Positions 46,081 to 57,704 of a DNA stretch of 64,000 nucleotides are shown here, one piece after another. This DNA is from Naematelia aurantialba (Eukaryota > Basidiomycota > Tremellomycetes > Tremellales > Naemateliaceae): assembly GCA_021527695.1 (NCBI GenBank), contig JAKFAO010000006.1, positions 1-64,000 of the forward strand. The letters are read 5' to 3'. A program made the translations under genes and the position numbers. The notes beneath the pieces were generated by a model, which was given only the letters and a program-made list of their open reading frames with translations, was not told the DNA's origin and made no database searches. Position 1 is the first letter of the stretch. Every line of letters begins with the position of its first letter.

Positions 46081-46561
46081 GGTATGACGGACAGCATAAA
46101 GGGGACACCAGCAGCAAAAGGAGGGACCTATGGTAGAAAAATCGGACTGGGCGTCGGTGTGCACGTCCAGTAACGGACAATACGGTGGATGAGGTCTTTA
46201 CATACAACAAAAGTATACTGTGCATCGACGCGTGCTAAAATGCCACGTCAGAACAAGCTTCTCGGTGACGATCAGGAACCGGACACCGTGACAGCCAACT
46301 CGATTTCATTCCGAGTTTGGAAATATCAACATACAGCTACACTTCACCATTCCACAGCTATAACATTCAACGACTGGCAGTAGGCATTCCGTGCACCCGG
46401 GGAGGGACTGTCCCGCCGGTCCCATCCCTGTGGTGTGGGACACCACCCGGTCAGCAGCGGTACACGGACCGGAAACCATCTACCAGACCATATCTCCCTT
46501 CAAACCCCTGGGGCCACGGCACGCCCTGTCGGCTTTACACCGGCGAGTGAGACGCCTGTTC
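46081..46561. other. Intergenic region
   Basis: 3' side of the M24 gene and 5' side of the next plus-strand gene. A frame open upstream of 46562 begins with GTG, so I take ATG 46562 as the start. Nothing else seen. Confidence 0.4.
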
Positions 46562-48704
46562 ATGAGGCCAATTCCTGTCCGGACACGCACCCTCCTCGCG
46601 GCAGTGACGGTGGGATTGATCCTCCTAGGCGTCTTCTCCTCGTCGCATGCAAGTCCGCGGCCCCAGACGAATATCTCAGGTCTACGGATAGCAGTCATCG
46701 AGCATACGCCGTACCACGATGGTGAGTCTCATTCGTGCGTGGTCATTGGCCGCTGACGTGGGTAGAGGTGATTGGTGGAGTGGTGACTGCCTTGCATGAC
46801 GCCGGGGCAAACTACGACTTTTACCGTAAGTCGCGGTAACCTGAGTTTGGACACTGGGAGGAGCAGAGCTGAAGGTTGAAAGGGAATGGACTGAATTGGG
46901 GCTTTGACAAGATCTTGTCCGACGTGCATCCGGATCCACCAATACCACAACGCGAGCTCGTCACAGCTCTCAACGAGGGAAAGTACGATGTGCTCGTGCT
47001 TACTACGGGTACGTACGCAACCCTACTTGCTGTCCGAGGCGCCTTGCCAACTGGGCAGATCATGAGCACGAGCGACCTTGCCCATTTGATAACCTCAGTC
47101 GACGCCAGGCTGCAGAGAGGCTGACCCGACGCAGGAGACAAAAAGTTCTGGCCCGGGGAGGATCCCCTGCTCACAGCAATGCGACGGTCCACATCAACAC
47201 ACATCATTTGCCTAATACATGAGATAGAGAGCTACGGCATGCCCCAAGACCTCGAGATGATAGCGAACTACGCGGCTGAGGAGCGCCTCACGCTGCTCAC
47301 CCTCGGTCGCCATAGTGCCAGGCTGCTCGAGAGCAAGTTGACCCGGTGGGCCTGGGAGCGCGGAGAGCCAATGTGGGAGAACGTGGATGTCGTGCACTTT
47401 GCTCCGGTAAGTCGGCCACACCAGGTCACCCTCATACACCTCCCGGTGCATGGAGGACTATTCTGGGAGAACCCAGCAGTGGGCCATAGCGGTCCTCCCC
47501 ATTCAAAGGATGGCCGCGCTGCGCTCGTTCCTAAAAGACAACAACTTGCAGGAGACTGACAACTGCAGGTGTTCAGAATGCCAGCCTCTGCGAAACCTGA
47601 AGCACCCGTCATTCCCCGCTCGAACACGCCACGCGGTGGACCCCCTTCCCGTGCGGCAATCCTAGGGCGGATCCATCAGAGCAGTAGGGACTATGAGAGG
47701 ATACTGAGCGACCTGGTGGCGGTCATGAAGGGTGAGTTGCGACCTGACGATTCTGCCAGAATCTGGGTATGCGAAGCAAAGTGGTGGTAGCCTCGTGGAC
47801 GTGGGATGGTATAAGAAGCAGATTGGAGGGTGGCAGCGTGGATCGTCTGTCGTCGGGAATGCTTTCCTCCAACGACCAAGTCTTAGCCTAGAGTAGTACA
47901 GCTAACGCATGTTCTTGCTTTCACAGACGACCCGAAACCATGGGGCTACAAGCTTGTCCCTTACACCAGCCGGCAGCTCGTCGAGCTTGCTGAACGTGCT
48001 CCTGACGAGCCACATCCGACACACCGTTTTGTCCCTCGCGAGCACGCCGACCCGCCGCCATTCACGCTCCACTTGATCGGCAAGGACGACGGACTGGTGC
48101 CTATTCCACTTGAGCTGAGGGACCCCGAACACCCGGTGGTACGGATCCATTCCAACCTCGACTACCGGGAGTTTTACGATCTTCTCGGCGAGATGGTACG
48201 TTGCAGTTGTGCTTGCCAGGAGGGAGGTCGGCGCTGATAGAAGCAGGACCTGATGTTGCCCGCGTTCAGCACGTTCATTTACCTCGACGCACGATCCTCG
48301 GCCGCCATTCCAGCTGCAGTCATCGCGCGGGTGAGTTTGTGCCTGCCGATGAGATTGCGAGCTGACGTTTCCAGACTCAAATACTCGCCTCGCCCGCTCT
48401 GCTCAATAGCTACACCTACCTCTCACCCCCTTCCTACGTACTCGCGCCACTAGCCGTCTCTGAAATATATTCCATTGCGCTCCTGCGCCAGGGTCTGGAC
48501 CCGTGGCTCGAGACCTTTCCTCGAAGTCAGAAGGTTGTCGGGGGAAATGTGGGTAGTTGGGAGGATTACGAGCGAAGGCTGGCGCAGAAGAACGGCGATG
48601 TCTGGAGATCGATGCTGGCGCGCACCAGTCGGCCGAGAGGCATCTCGGCGGATGCTCGCGCGCAGGTAGAAGAGCGACTCCAGGTCATGCAGGTTGACGA
48701 GTGA
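46562..48704 (+). CDS. Type II membrane glycosyltransferase-like protein (copy 2)
   Basis: ATG is at 46562 (MRPIPVRTRTLLAAVTVGLI): a basic tail and a membrane helix, then a lumenal domain. The first lobe has LRIAVIEHTPYHDEVIGGVV, ALHDAGANYDFYR and GLNWGFDKILSDV. The second lobe has AAILGRIHQSSRDYERILSD, LHLIGKDDGLVPIPLELRD, NLDYREFYDLLGEMDLMLPA and SPALLNSYTYLSPPSYVLAP. A RRDY/SRDY segment, an xEFYxxL segment and a late xxLLxxxxxLxxYxxL segment recur in the gene at 17929-19804 in the same order. The two-lobe layout suggests a GT-B glycosyltransferase; this is inference from pattern. Stop TGA 48702-48704. Confidence 0.6.
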
Positions 48705-49170
48705 GCGGCGCGAATCGTGCGTCGCGCGAGAATGGGCAGATGGCTTCGCACCGGTCTGGAAAGAGGCATGTTGCATACATCAACCATATCATGGGTTAGT
48801 GCCGTTGGCGACTATAGAGATGTGCGCAGTAGCGATGTATGATCTGTCTAAACAGCCACGAGGGTTTATGCAGCGTGTCATTGAGCGAATCAGTGTTTCC
48901 ACTGGATGTCATTGAGCGATCAGGCCTGCGGTCGCCGGGTCGCGGGCAGTCGAGGTGCGCGCAGTAACCTGCCTTGCTGTAGTCTTATCATCCCCACCAG
49001 AAAGCCAGTCACGGTGGGTCAGCATTATCACTGGATCAAGCCGCCCGTTGTCAACGGCGCTCCCTCTTTCTTCTATGGGAACCTGAGAGAGTTGGAGCGG
49101 GGTGGGCGATGGGATTCCCAGGACACGATCGACAGCGGCTCAGATCGGGAGCAAGGTCTGTATGGGATGA

Positions 49171-49440
49171 TTAGGCCGTCAACAGCAGCGCGCCTTTGGC
49201 GTAGTCGTTGAACAAGCAGAGCCCCATCGTGAGGAGGATCTGAAGATCGTGGTACTTGTACCAAGTGGCATTCATCGCCGGCGAATGCTCACCTGCTCAT
49301 TCTCGTAAGCTGGCGTTGTCCAGCCAAACGAGCCGACATGCCGAGGCGTTGCCGAACGTCCGCGGTCGAGACCGGGCGCTACGCCTGCCGAGAGCCAGCT
49401 CGTGCTCGTGCCGACAGGAAAAGAGATGTACGTGGGGCAT
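49171..49440 (-). pseudogene. Possible gene remnant or C-terminal exons, unknown
   Basis: Reading the minus strand, a frame gives GTSTSWLSAGVAPGLDRGRS and then VGSFGWTTPAYENEQ. If a 38-base intron with GTGAGC donor at 49292 is removed, it continues YHDLQILLTMGLCLFNDYAK and GALLLTA before a TAA at 49171-49173. The end looks like a membrane helix. I found no convincing upstream exons because the minisatellite intervenes, so this may be the tail of a decayed gene. Family not recognised. Confidence 0.25.
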
Positions 49441-49562
49441 TACGTGCGCCATGGTCGCCGTGGACTTGCTTGAAACCTTGTCGTCTGGCTGCGGACGTTA
49501 CAGATTTAGACACGCGTCGACGCGTCTTCCCAGGCTGGCAACAGCCGGAACACTTTGTGCAC

Positions 49563-49683
49563 CGTGACAGCAGCCGCAAGAGTGACAGTAGTGACAGCAG
49601 TGACAGCAGTGACAGCAGTGACAGCAGTGACAGCAGTGACGACAGGGGTAGCAGTGACAGCAGTGACGGCAGAGACAGCAGTG
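49563..49683. repeat. 9-base minisatellite, (GTGACAGCA)n
   Basis: About ten copies of GTGACAGCA with a few interruptions. The 9-base period keeps any frame through it open (for example Asp-Ser-Ser repeats on the plus strand), which explains the long overlapping open frames here. Confidence 0.9.
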
Positions 49684-50717
49684 CGTACACCCATCGCGTC
49701 GAAACGCAACGTCGTAAGACAAGCAGATGAAACGACACGCACAACACGTTACTGGAATAGGTTGTTGTGTGGATGTTTCAGCTCGCCAGAGATGGCAAGC
49801 CGTCGACGACATACCTTGGAGGGGGGGGATCTCTCGCCCTGAGTGAAGATCTCTGTTCGGTAGAGCCGAGACTGGCGCTCTTTTGGTTTCGGTGCATTGT
49901 GTAGAGCCCCGGTCATACGATCGCCAGCCCCCAATGGGCAAACTCCCCGGATCTCAGAAGACAGTCACCGTGTCTGTCGATCACTTTTCGATCACCCAGC
50001 CAGCTTTCTGCCGCCACATTGGATGACGCTCGTTCAAAGAGCGACAGAATGCACCTCTTTTGGACCAAGGTTGCGGTTGGGGTGGGACTTAGAGACGCCT
50101 CCTCGCGGTAATGGCTAGCGCGAGTCGGCTGTGCGTCATGGCCAGCTGGGAACTCGGACGGGAGGGGAATCAACTGCCCGGTGACGCGCTTGTCGACCGG
50201 CTCGGGAGGCGCATACAACTGCCCGGAAGAGCGAGACAAGCCAGAGGTTGATCCGCCAAGGTTGACTCGGAGCCACCGTGGTGCCATCCGATTGACGAAT
50301 TGCTGCCAAGAGACTTTAGAGTTCTCGCTACTAGTCAAGGCCCTTGGCAGCTGCTGCGGGGCCTGACGTGGCTGGTTCCAGACCTGGGGGGGCGCTGGGA
50401 TGGCGGTAGATGGCAGCGGCGAAACCGCTTATTACACTTTGGACAGCCCATTCGTAATAATAATACAACAGAGAACAAGTGCAACTACCACTACTAGTAC
50501 TTGGCATGCGGAGGCAGAGAGCAAAATTCCACATCCGGTCAATGAATTGCCAAGGACGAAATTCTAGACGACAAGGTGTTTACACAATGTCAATGTCTCC
50601 TGGTGCATGGCATGGCTTCCGCAAACAGCAGTTTTCTGCACCCCTCGGTTTATTGACATCTACAACCGCCGGAATAGGGAAAGAGACCCTCAGGTTTAGC
50701 CCCTCGGAGGTTTCGTC

Positions 50718-50774
50718 AGCACCACCACCACCACCGCGGCGGCGGCGGCCGCCACCACCACCACCACCATCACC
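50718..50774. repeat. Composite triplet repeat (CCA)n-(CGG)n-(CCA)n
   Basis: Runs of ACC/CCA flank a central GCGGCGGCGGCGGCC palindrome-like GC core. Triplet periodicity is nearly perfect. No coding context supported. Confidence 0.85.
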
Positions 50775-51720
50775 GGCCAAGCAAACTGGCCAAGGGCCCA
50801 TTGTTTGCGCAAGCCCGTCCAGTGGCAGACGTCGTGCACGACGACTCCCCCGCTGCGCTCTCTGGTGTGCTGCGGCCAGAGCATTCAAACACCAAGTTTG
50901 AATACCCATACACGTCCCCTGCTGAATGCGCCACTGCTGACAAGTAAAACCCCTTGCGTCAGAGGATTCCAGCGGGCGTTGGCCCGGGACCTGGTGTCCC
51001 CCCCCTCTCAGCTGCTCCGCTGCCGGCAAGAGCAAGAGGGCACGCAGAGGGGCACGCATAGGGGCAGCGCAAGAGGTAGCGACCCCCGGGAGGAATCGCG
51101 ACTGCCCCCCCCCCCCCTCCCTCTCTCTTCAGGGCCCAAAGCCAGACGAGGCAAAGTTGACACAGTTAGAGTTTCCAGGGCTTGCGTACCTATCGCGTCC
51201 CATCGTTCAACAACAACAAACAATTGGGGTGGTTGTGTACCCCCCCCAGGACCGGCCATGCAGGAACCCCCGTTATTCTGGGATGCCATGCGCCACAACG
51301 TGAGTATCTGAGACACGAGCGGCGAACCAAACGGAGCCACCCTGAAAGCACCACTTCGATCTGCAAGCCTTGAATTGGAGCCTCACAGTTCAAGAAACCA
51401 AAATTATACCAACGCATCGGTGTCTCTCATCAACGTCACCGCCATCCACATTCTCTTGAAATACCCCCCCCTCGTCCAACTGGGCTAGTGTCATCGTCCT
51501 CGTCTCTCTTGTACAAGACGCTCTTCTACTGACGACCGTCGCTGGACGACTTTTACTCGGCAGCAAGACTCTTTTGTATCATCGAGCACTCGAGCATCGT
51601 CGACACCCCCTCTGTCACTCTTTGATCCCCACGTAGCCATCGGCCCATCCTGCAGCGACAGGTCGACGCTCACACTTATACACACATACCCCCACACCCC
51701 TAGCGGGCTCGCCACCTATC

Positions 51721-54700
51721 ATGTACCGCCTGCTCACCCTCCTCCCGCTTGCCATCCTCGCACTCCTCCAGCCAGTGAGGGGTGTCGTCGACGCATGGCA
51801 TCTCGACTACATCTACGATCTAGTCAACGAGGAGCTGGACCCCATCGTCACCCCAAATGCCCAGGGTACCCACATGCACAAGGTGTTTGGTGAGTCCTCC
51901 CCCATCTCTCCCGCTGTCCAACTGCCCTTGCTGATTCTGGCCCTATTCTAGGTGGTAGCGCCTTTGGTGCATCGTACAACTACGACACGTACTCGAACGC
52001 TTCGTGCTCGACCTGCCGGATTCAGATCGACAAATCCAACTACTGGGTGCCCACGTTGTACTGGTACGACCCGAAGATGTCAAAGCCCTTCACGCCCATC
52101 CCAGCCCACTTCCGATTCTATTACCAGCTCGCACGAAACTCGGCCGCGCAATACGTCTCCCCCTTCCCCAAGGGTCTGCGTATGCTGGTGGGCAACCCCA
52201 ACTTGAAGACCGCACCCGTCAACGTCGGCTTCGGTTGTCTTGTTGCCGCCGACAACACCTTTGGCGGCACATGTAGCGGGTTCAACTGTAACCGCGACTG
52301 TCCCTACGGTCTCAAGATCGAGCTCTACTATCCCAATTGCTGGGACGGTATCAACCTCTACAAGTCGGACGGCTCGCACATGTCGTACCCGACTGGTACT
52401 GAGCTCCGAACCGGTAACTGCCCCTGGTCGCACCCTATCCGTATCCCCACGATCCAGCTCGAGACCGTCTGGTGGACCTCGCAGTACATGCCGGGTGTTG
52501 CTCTCGCCGGCAACCTCGTGTGGTCCAACGGTGACACGACCGGTTTCGGTGCCCACGCCGACTTTGTCAACGGATGGGACCTGGACGTGCTGTCCAAGGC
52601 ACTCGTCACCCCCGGCTGCGTCGACATCAACTCTGAGCTGCCGATGGAGGACTGCTCGGTCCTCGGCCCATACTTTGACGACGCCAAGGCCAAGGCATGC
52701 AAGCCCACTCTCGGAACACTCACCGAGCGTACTGGCAACGCCGACCTGGTCTCCATTGCCGCTTTGCCAGGATGCAACCCTGTCTGGTCCAATGGAACCA
52801 AGCCCACTTGCAGCCCTGCCGTGACTCCCCTCGACGTCACCGCCTTCAAGGGCACCGACGGTCCTCTCGTAGCCTCGGACGCGGACCGCAAAGATTTCGT
52901 ATGGCCCACTGATAACGGATGGCACGACATCGAATGCTTCGTTGCCGAGACTCCGTTCAACTCTAGCGACAAGTACGATTTCGAGGCGCCGTCCCTCACC
53001 GTCGAGTCCTGCCAGTCTGCCTGTCTTGCGTCTGGCTACTCCTACGCCGCCATGATGCAAAAGTTCTCGACCTGGAAGTGCCAGTGTGGTCATTCCATCG
53101 TGTCGACTGCATCGGTCGCTCCGCTCATGTGCAACTTGACCTGCCCGGGCAACGCTTCCGAAACCTGTGGAGGCCAGTTCTACGAGAAGGTCACCTACAA
53201 CGTCGGCGGCATCAACAACACTGCCGCTAGTTGGTACGCCGGCTGTCTTCAGGACTCGACCAACGGTCTCGCCACCCGACCTACCTACACCTTCACTTCC
53301 ACTGCGATGACCACCGAGGTCTGCAACCAGGCTTGTGTCAACCGAAACGCAACCTGGGCGCTCACCCGCAAGGGCACAACTTGCATGTGCGGTGTCGACA
53401 GTTCGCTCTACGACGGCGGCTACGTCCCCGACAGCTACTGTAGCATAAAGTGTAACGGAAACTCGTCGGAAATCTGTGGTGACACGAGCCGATCTTCCGT
53501 CTGGAACATCACCAACTCGGACCTGGCCATCGTTCACGGTGACCACCCCGCAGGCTGGCAAGGCTGTTACGCCAACCCATCCTCGGGTCTGGCGCTTTCG
53601 AACAACTCGTGGACCTCGAGTTCGCTCACCGCCACCAACTGTCTTGATGGTTGCATGTCGCTCGGCTACAACTATTCGGCAGTCACCAACGGCAACACCT
53701 GCATGTGTGGCAACGTGTTTAACAGTGGTCAACAGCTGCCTGCGACACAGTGCGCCAAAGCATGTACTGGTGGCAACAACCAGACTTGTGGTGGTGTCTC
53801 GTCTGTTGAACTCTACCTTACCTCGGCATCGACTCTCAATATCGCCGAGGTCCAGGCCAACCACTCGACTGGTTGGGTAGGATGTTACACCAACTCGGGC
53901 ACCAACAGTCCATTCTCCAACCAGTACTCGTACACCTCGACATCGATGACTGTCGAGACGTGCCAGACTGGTTGCGCTCAGCTCGGCTACCCATACGCGG
54001 GTCTGTCGATCGGCAAGCAATGCAACTGTGGTACGACCGCACCGCTCAGTACCGTCGTACCCTACTACCGCTGCACCACGGCGTGTGCTGGTAACTCTTC
54101 CGAGACTTGTGGTGACAGCGGTTACGCCGACATCTACAAGTCTATCAACTCGACCTCAACCGTGCCCAAGGGTGCAGTGGGCGGCTACAAGGGCTGCTAC
54201 CAGGACAACGGCCTCAAGGGTCTTTCGTCCTACAGCTGGAAATCCTCCGTCCTCACCCTCGAGAACTGTATCAGCGGTTGCAAGGAACTCGGCTACTCTC
54301 TCGGCTCGGCGGCTCAGGGCAATCTCTGCTACTGCGGTAACCAGTGGGCGGGTGGTATCCAGCTCCCCGACTCGTCCTGCACCATCGCATGTGGCGGCAA
54401 CTCGAGCGAGATCTGCGGTGCCAACTCGATTCAGAGTCTGTACGACACTTCGGTCTTTGCGGACCCCGTCAAGCCTACTGGCTGGCAGGGTTGTTACAGT
54501 GACAGCAGTGGTTCTCGCGAGCTTTCGGCGTACTCGTACTCGCAGTCGACGATGACTATCAACGTCTGTCGAGCGGCCTGTCAGCTCAAGAGCTACACCT
54601 TCGCTGGGCTCGAAGCTGGTACCACTTGCTACTGTGACAACGCTGTTGGAACCAATGCTCGCGTCCCCGCTATGATGTGTGCCACCGCCTGCGCGGGTAA

Positions 54701-57173
54701 TAACACTCAGCTCTGCGGTGGTAGCGGTTACATCGACGTCTACAACGCTACCGGTGCGACCCCCAAGTCGAACGGTCTTTCAGGTTACGTCGGCTGCTTC
54801 AACGACTACACCAAGCTCTCTGGATACACGTTCACCTCGGACATGATGTCGAGCGAGATGTGCCAGCAGATCTGTATCCAACGTAATGCGACCTACTGCG
54901 GTCTCCGAGCAGGCAACACGTGCATGTGCGGAACGGTACTGCCTTCGTCCCTTACTCCCACGTCGGCATGCTCGGTGGCTTGCGTGGGTGCCGCCAACGA
55001 GACGTGCGGTAACACGGATGTTGCAAGTGTCTACGACCTGTCCCAGACTAGCATCTCGACTGGCGCGATTGACACGACATCCAACTCGACCGGATACGTC
55101 GGCTGTTTCATCTCTGCTACTTCGTACCCGCTGAACGTGACACTGTACACTTCCAACACGGCCATGACGATTGAGTCTTGTGCCGCTTCGTGCGGCGAGT
55201 TCGGCTACAAGTACGCGGGTCTGTACTACGGGAACGGATGCAAGTGCGGCAACTCGCTCGACGCCAGCTCGCTCTCGTACCGTGTCTTGGCGACCAACTG
55301 TAACACGCGTTGCACGGGTAACAGCCTCGAGTTTTGTGGATCGGGTAACAAGATGTCCGTCTTTGAGCTTTCCAAGCTGGGCGTCGCCGCATCCTCCACA
55401 ACCGTCGAGGGCTACAAGGGCTGTTACAATCCCGGAACCTTCTTCACGGCCGCCAACTACACGTTCAGCGACGCTTCGGTCACCGCCACCCTGTGTCGAC
55501 GAATCTGTCACACCAAGGGCATGCCTTACGCCGGCATCTACAACGCACGCAACTGTGCTTGCGACAGCACGCCCAACTTCGGTAGCCAACTTCCGCTCAA
55601 CCAGTGTACCATGGCTTGTGCCGGGAACAGCTCTGAGATCTGTGGTTCCAACGCGTATGCGTCCATTTACGACACGACTGGTCCGGGCGCATACCCGCCA
55701 ACAACGGGCTACGCTACCGGTTACGTCGGCTGTTTCGTCTCGGACACGACCAGTCTGACCAGTTACACCTACACGAGCGGCGGTATGACCGCCGAGCTCT
55801 GTGGGTCGGTCTGTGCGGGCAAAGGATACAACATCTATGGCGTTCGCACCACTTCTTGTTTCTGTGGCTCCACGTACCCGAACGTGCAGATCCGCGACGC
55901 CAGTTGCTCGTCCAAGTGCCCAGGTAACACGGCAGAGTACTGTGGTTCCAATGGCCAGGTCTCGGTCTTCTCGTCCACCAACGTCAAGTATGTCGCGCCA
56001 TCGTCTTCGGTGGCCTCGTCTTCAGCGGCCTCGAGCTCCAAGGTCGCCAATGCCACGAGCAGCGTGGCGAGCACCTCCAAGGCTGCCAACGTCACCGCCG
56101 GCGTCACCGCAAGCAGCACCTCCAAGGTTGCCAACGTCACCAGCAGCGTTACCAGCATCGCCGCTAGCAGCACCTCCAAGGCTGCCAACGTCACCAGCAG
56201 CGTCACCAGCGTGTCTGCGAGCAGCACCTCTAAGGTTGCCAACGTCACCAGCAGCGTCACCAGCATGGCCGCGAGCAGCTCTTCCAAGGCAGCCAACGCC
56301 GCCGGCGCCGCCGCCGCGAGCAGCTCTTCCAAGGCGGCCAATGCTACCAGCAGCGCCAGTGCATCGCCATCGGTCACTGTCATCGGCTCCGCTAGCACCT
56401 CGAAGACTGCATCGTCTAGCGCCGCTGCATCGTCTTCCTCGTCCAAGTCTGCCTCTGTGACCTCGGTCAGCTCGTCCAAGTCTGTCTCGGTTACTTCGGT
56501 CAGCTCGTCCAAGGCTTCAAGCGCGTCTGTTGCGTTGAACAGCACGTCATCGAGCATCAAGCCTTCATCCAGCTCGGTGTCCGCGTCGGCGTCCAAGACT
56601 TCGAGTGTCACTTCGGCTAGCTCGGCCAAGGTGTCGTCTACTAGCACTTCCAAGGCGGCCTCGTCCTCGACTACTTCGTCCGCCGCCGCCGCTACCAGCT
56701 CGCTCGGCAGTGTTGGCCTCGCCAACTCTGCTGTGCCTTTGGGCTGTTACATCGGCGGCCGATCGGGTGCATTCACCGAGGCGACCATGACTTGCTCGTC
56801 TTTGACCCCTGTCATGTGTCGCATGTGGTGTAATGTCAACGGCTATGCCTACGCCGGTGCCAAGGGCGGCAACTTCTGCGGTTGCTCGGCGAGCTTGAGC
56901 GGCCTGACCAGTGGTTCGGCTAGCGACTGTACGACGCCTTGTGTCAACGATGCCGACACGTCCGACGTGTGTGGTGGTACCACCTACTTCTCGGTGTACA
57001 ACGCCACTCTGGACGGAATCGTCGCGCGTGACTTGACGCTCGACTTGAGCCAGATCACCGTCTTGCAACCGGACGACGACACACCGGTAGACGCAGAGGC
57101 ATATGTCCAGGAGGGCACGAAGAAGTGGACCGGTCACACTCGCAGGCACTTCCGTAACAGGAGGCACGAGTAG
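51721..57173 (+). CDS. Large secreted protein with DUF1996 and eleven WSC domains
   Basis: Two exons (51721-51889 and 51952-57173) give 1796 residues. A signal peptide (MYRLLTLLPLAILALLQPVR) precedes a DUF1996 domain (residues about 57-290; for example NYWVPTLYWYDPKM, NCWDGINLYKSDG). Ten consecutive WSC domains follow, each starting with a GWxGCY/GYxGCF-type motif and ending xCGxxxxxSVY. Then comes a Ser/Ala/Val-rich stalk with repeats (nt about 56000-56700) and an eleventh WSC domain (PLGCYIGGRSG). The basic tail has no clear GPI signal or final membrane helix, so it is probably secreted or wall-held. WSC domains bind carbohydrate, and DUF1996 proteins are secreted fungal proteins of uncertain activity. 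Many NxS/T sites are present. A fitting partner for surface-glycan genes. Confidence 0.9.
56030..56370 (+). repeat. Coding repeats in the WSC protein stalk
   Basis: Four to five imperfect copies of a unit of about 60 bases encode ASSTSKVANVTSSVTS-like peptides (about 20 residues). They alternate with shorter ASSSSKAAN units. The units are Ser/Thr-rich and carry an NVT/NAT glycosylation site each, as expected for a heavily O-glycosylated stalk. Copy number is likely to vary between strains. Confidence 0.8.
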
Positions 57174-57704
57174 ACGGGAGGGAGGAGGATCAGGGGAGGA
57201 GAGAATCTAAAATGGATATTTGAGAAGCGCATGGTTGAGAATCGGAAAGGTTAATGGTGGTGGTGGAGAGTCAGAGAGGAAGTAGCTGGTCTACTGTGCT
57301 CGGCCCCGGGCAGTGAACCTCTATGACTCTAGCCTAGACATGTAGCTAGTATGCATTGTTTGTAAGTCCGCCAGTACAAGCGAGCAGACCGGCGGCCCTA
57401 CTGACATGATTGGCATTGTTGACGAGATCGGCGCTGCTTGGCATGAAGGGACACTACTGACGTTGTCACTACTGACTTAGTCCTAACGGGAGAAGAGCTC
57501 CAAATCCAAGTTTCAGACTAGACATCTGTTGCTCGTGTCCGGCCAGTCGGCCTGATGGCATGGCCTTCAAGCCGGTTTGCCCTTCCCTCCTCGTCAAGAA
57601 GCACGACATGCTGAACGTTTGGGGACACGCGATGCATGTCGTCGTGGTTGATCGTTCTGCTCACCTACTAAAGGTTCATCCAGCACGACCGCTCTGATAG
57701 TAGG
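57174..57704. other. Intergenic region
   Basis: 3' side of the WSC gene and promoter of the P450. No gene or repeat seen. Confidence 0.4.

Larger units (their letters stand above)
48705..51720. other. Gene-poor, low-complexity 3-kb region
   Basis: No confident gene. It contains a 9-base minisatellite (49563-49683), a composite CCA/CGG triplet tract (50718-50774), long C runs near 51106-51118, and several mutually overlapping open frames without starts or families. The last about 250 bases form the pyrimidine-rich leader of the WSC gene. Confidence 0.45.

Noticed and set aside
49338..49730. Plus-strand frame with long Asp-Ser-Ser repeats
   Set aside because: Created by the 9-base minisatellite, which cannot introduce stops; no supporting start or domain upstream.
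49498..49941. Cys/His-rich minus-strand frame that looks like a metal-binding protein
   Set aside because: The CHCCHC pattern is the minus-strand translation of the same minisatellite.
52080..54020. 646-codon antisense frame under the WSC gene
   Set aside because: Mirror of the strongly biased codon use of the WSC repeats; the sense frame has clear domains.
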